Shown here in pieces: positions 13,269 through 14,938 of a stretch of 14,938 bases of DNA (its first letter is position 1; each line of letters starts with the position of its first letter). The notes beneath the pieces were generated by a model. That model was not told the origin of the DNA and searched no databases. It saw only the letters and a program-made list of their open reading frames with translations. Position numbers and translations under genes: made by a program. The DNA is taken from contig CAMWWS010000025.1 of the NCBI GenBank assembly GCA_947178085.1, forward strand, positions 1 through 14,938, given 5' to 3'. This stretch comes from an uncultured Lachnospiraceae bacterium. GTDB lineage: Bacteria; Bacillota_A; Clostridia; Lachnospirales; Lachnospiraceae.

Positions 13269-14938
13269 TTATTCCGCCATATAAATCGAAATCTTCTTCT
13301 CAATCGCACTCACCGCTTCCTCTAGGCTCAGCTCTCCCTGCATGTACAGTATTCCCGCCTCATATACGGTGTTCTCCAGTACGGTATCTTCTATATACGG
13401 CGTATCAGCTGCCTCTATGCATTTCCTCAAATCTGCAATCTGTTCTTCATTCGACTGGTAAATTATAAAGCTTGAATCTATTCCATCTTCAGAAATTATG
13501 CTAGTAGAAATATAACCCCCATCCTCATCCAGCCAGTTTTCATTGACGATAAAGCTTTCCTCAAATGCCGCTTTATTTACTGCAAATCCGCTAAACAGAT
13601 TTGACTGGTTTTCCTTACCGAGGCATAATCTTATAAAACCCTCAGCCAAATCGGTATTTTTTGATGCTGCATTAATTCCGAGAAGGGTACGGGTACAAAA
13701 TACATTGCTGCTCTGTCCATTCATCACTGTCCATTTACTTTCCTCATAACCTTTTACTCTGTTTATGGAAAGCATCTCATCATATGCCATGGCATTATTC
13801 AATGCTGCGTATTCCATTTGTATTGATCCACCGGCATAGTCTGTTGCATTTGAACCGGTTCTTAAGTACTTGGAATCCTCTCTCAATTTACCGATTATTC
13901 CTACCCAATATTCGTTTACCCTTTTGTAGCTTTCAACCTTTTCAGCCGGAAGCCCCTCCATCTGCGCATCATATATTCTCTTAGACTGTATCAGGAATTC
14001 CTCTATTGCCTTACTGTCAAGTTCTCCGCCTTCCGTAATCCATGCAGGAACGCAGGTCATTGCAAAATAACGCATTATTCCTTTCTCTGTGCAAATATTC
14101 AGCAAATCTTTACCCGGATTTTCTTTTCGCAGTTCTTCCATTACGTCCGCTATACTCTCAAGGTCTTTTAACTGCGATATATATTTTTCCGCGCCCATCA
14201 TAACAGGAATCTGGATTTCGCAAGGCATTGCGTAAATCTTATCTCCTTTTTTCATAGCCTGAGCAATATTTGTAAAAATTTCATCTTCACCGCTTAATCC
14301 ACCTAATACAGCGCTCAAATCCATCATCAGACCTTTTTCAATATATGAATCAAGCGGCATATCATCCAATATCAATATATCAGGACCTTCTCCTGCCATA
14401 ATCCTTGTATTCAGACTCTTTATAGCATCCTCCCTCGTAACAGAGCTTCCTTCTTCAATACCGATTTCATACTCTACCGCGACATCCGGATAAGCCGACT
14501 GATACATGGAGCTTGCCTGACGTATGGTATCATTTTCCTCAAGACTGTATACCTTCAGTCTGTAAATGGGTACAGTAGCTACATCCGGATCATAAACGTA
14601 ACGGATCAGCTTTCCGCCGCTGAACATAGTTAAGAACTCATTATTATCCAGCATGATCATTCCGGATATCTCATACGCAGGATTATTAAATGTACAAAGG
14701 CTGCCGTCAATAATCTGTTCCATCGCACTTCCGCCTATTACGTGCCGGTGCAGCCCCTTTTTCCCGGCAATATACAGAACCCCTTCTTCTCCTGCGAAAA
14801 AGTACATTTGATAAGATTCGCTTCCGGTATAAACATTACCCTCCGGATAGTTTTCCTTAATAAAATCTGCTAAAACATCATCCTCCACATACTCTTTCTT
14901 TTCGATATCATAGATTAGCGGGTGTTTATAGCCGCGAC
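13269..14938 (-). CDS. Copy A: family-1 solute-binding lipoprotein with propeller-like N-terminus (5' end cut by window edge)
   Basis: Partial gene: the frame is open to the right edge (first complete codon CGC at 14936-14934), leaving 555 visible residues and the TAA stop. By alignment with copies B-E about 240 N-terminal residues are missing, so the signal peptide, lipobox and Asp-box cannot be judged. The GTG at 14888 is an internal Val (EYVEDDVL), not a start. The visible part begins in the beta-rich region (PLIYDIEKKEYV, YIAGKKGLHRHVIGG) and runs through the solute-binding domain with the family hallmarks LKVYSLEENDTIRQ, MAGEGPDILILDDMPLDSYI, PCEIQIPVM and MNGQSSNVFC. It carries EDAIKSLNT, shared with copy B, where C, D and E have EDALKKLNT. 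Role by family: extracellular capture of a solute, probably a glycan or oligosaccharide, for a CUT1-type ABC importer. A gap of 141 nt with a promoter-like block separates it from copy B. Substrate unknown. Confidence 0.9.
   Translation of the reverse strand, partial: RGYKHPLIYDIEKKEYVEDDVLADFIKENYPEGNVYTGSESYQMYFFAGEEGVLYIAGKKGLHRHVIGGSAMEQIIDGSLCTFNNPAYEISGMIMLDNNEFLTMFSGGKLIRYVYDPDVATVPIYRLKVYSLEENDTIRQASSMYQSAYPDVAVEYEIGIEEGSSVTREDAIKSLNTRIMAGEGPDILILDDMPLDSYIEKGLMMDLSAVLGGLSGEDEIFTNIAQAMKKGDKIYAMPCEIQIPVMMGAEKYISQLKDLESIADVMEELRKENPGKDLLNICTEKGIMRYFAMTCVPAWITEGGELDSKAIEEFLIQSKRIYDAQMEGLPAEKVESYKRVNEYWVGIIGKLREDSKYLRTGSNATDYAGGSIQMEYAALNNAMAYDEMLSINRVKGYEESKWTVMNGQSSNVFCTRTLLGINAASKNTDLAEGFIRLCLGKENQSNLFSGFAVNKAAFEESFIVNENWLDEDGGYISTSIISEDGIDSSFIIYQSNEEQIADLRKCIEAADTPYIEDTVLENTVYEAGILYMQGELSLEEAVSAIEKKISIYMAE

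Larger units (their letters stand above)
3353..14938 (-). repeat. Tandem array of five paralogous solute-binding genes
   Basis: Five head-to-tail units of about 2.4 kb (3353-5764, 5863-8289, 8335-10737, 10770-13127, 13269 to beyond the edge) encode proteins that align end to end. Even at DNA level short stretches are common to all or most copies, for example acaaaatacattgctgctct and the atatatgaatcaa region encoding DSYIEKG. Other parts have diverged strongly, so this is an old, still recombining family and not a recent amplification or an assembly artefact. More units may lie beyond the right edge. Confidence 0.93.

Noticed and set aside
14886..14888. GTG as a start codon for copy A
   Set aside because: The frame is open upstream to the window edge and the preceding residues (PLIYDIEKKEY) align with the other copies, so this is an internal Val.
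3353..14938. CRISPR array, insertion sequence or assembly duplication as explanation of the repetition
   Set aside because: The repeats are full protein-coding genes of about 2.4 kb with strong divergence, no short regular repeats with spacers, no transposase and no terminal inverted repeats.

Overview
The window reads as a piece of a chromosome from a low-to-moderate-GC Gram-positive anaerobe, most like a clostridium of the Lachnospiraceae type. This is an inference from strong AGGAGG-type ribosome sites, several non-ATG starts, lipoprotein substrate-binding proteins instead of free periplasmic ones, and the style of the transport genes. Every convincing gene lies on the minus strand, so transcription runs from the right edge to the left edge.

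From about 14938 down to 3353 there are five tandem, full-length-homologous genes of about 2.4 kb each. They are called copies A to E here in transcription order; A is cut by the right edge. Each complete copy encodes a signal peptide, a short low-complexity tether, a roughly 300-residue beta-rich (propeller-like) region with one clear Asp-box, and a roughly 420-residue family-1 (MalE-type) solute-binding domain. Copies C, D and E have a normal lipobox cysteine. Copy B has Gly in its place. Copy A's N-terminus is outside the window.

Downstream of copy E, and overlapping it by 41 nt, come two CUT1-type (MalF/MalG-like) sugar ABC permeases (3393-2512 and 2490-1630). A membrane-fusion (HlyD-like) adaptor follows immediately (1617-229). 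An 11-bp hairpin overlaps the adaptor's stop codon, and the last ~220 bases are AT-rich with at most a 29-codon ORF and a weak promoter-like site.

Two of the intergenic gaps, before copy B (141 nt) and before copy E (about 100 nt), carry nearly the same 42-nt block. It has two direct repeats of TTTAGAGATT-like sequence spaced exactly 11 bp, then a TATAAC/TATAAA -10-like hexamer inside a TGATA-N6-TATCA inverted repeat. This looks like an activator-dependent promoter. It would let copies B-C-D and the block E-permeases-adaptor be transcribed from separately initiated but co-regulated units.

The most plausible working model is one importer core (two permeases, with an ATPase supplied from elsewhere) served by a family of diversified surface binding proteins, plus a membrane-fusion adaptor that is unusual next to an importer. 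No ATPase, regulator, glycosidase, mobile element, tRNA, rRNA or CRISPR array is visible in the window, and the substrate cannot be named from sequence alone.
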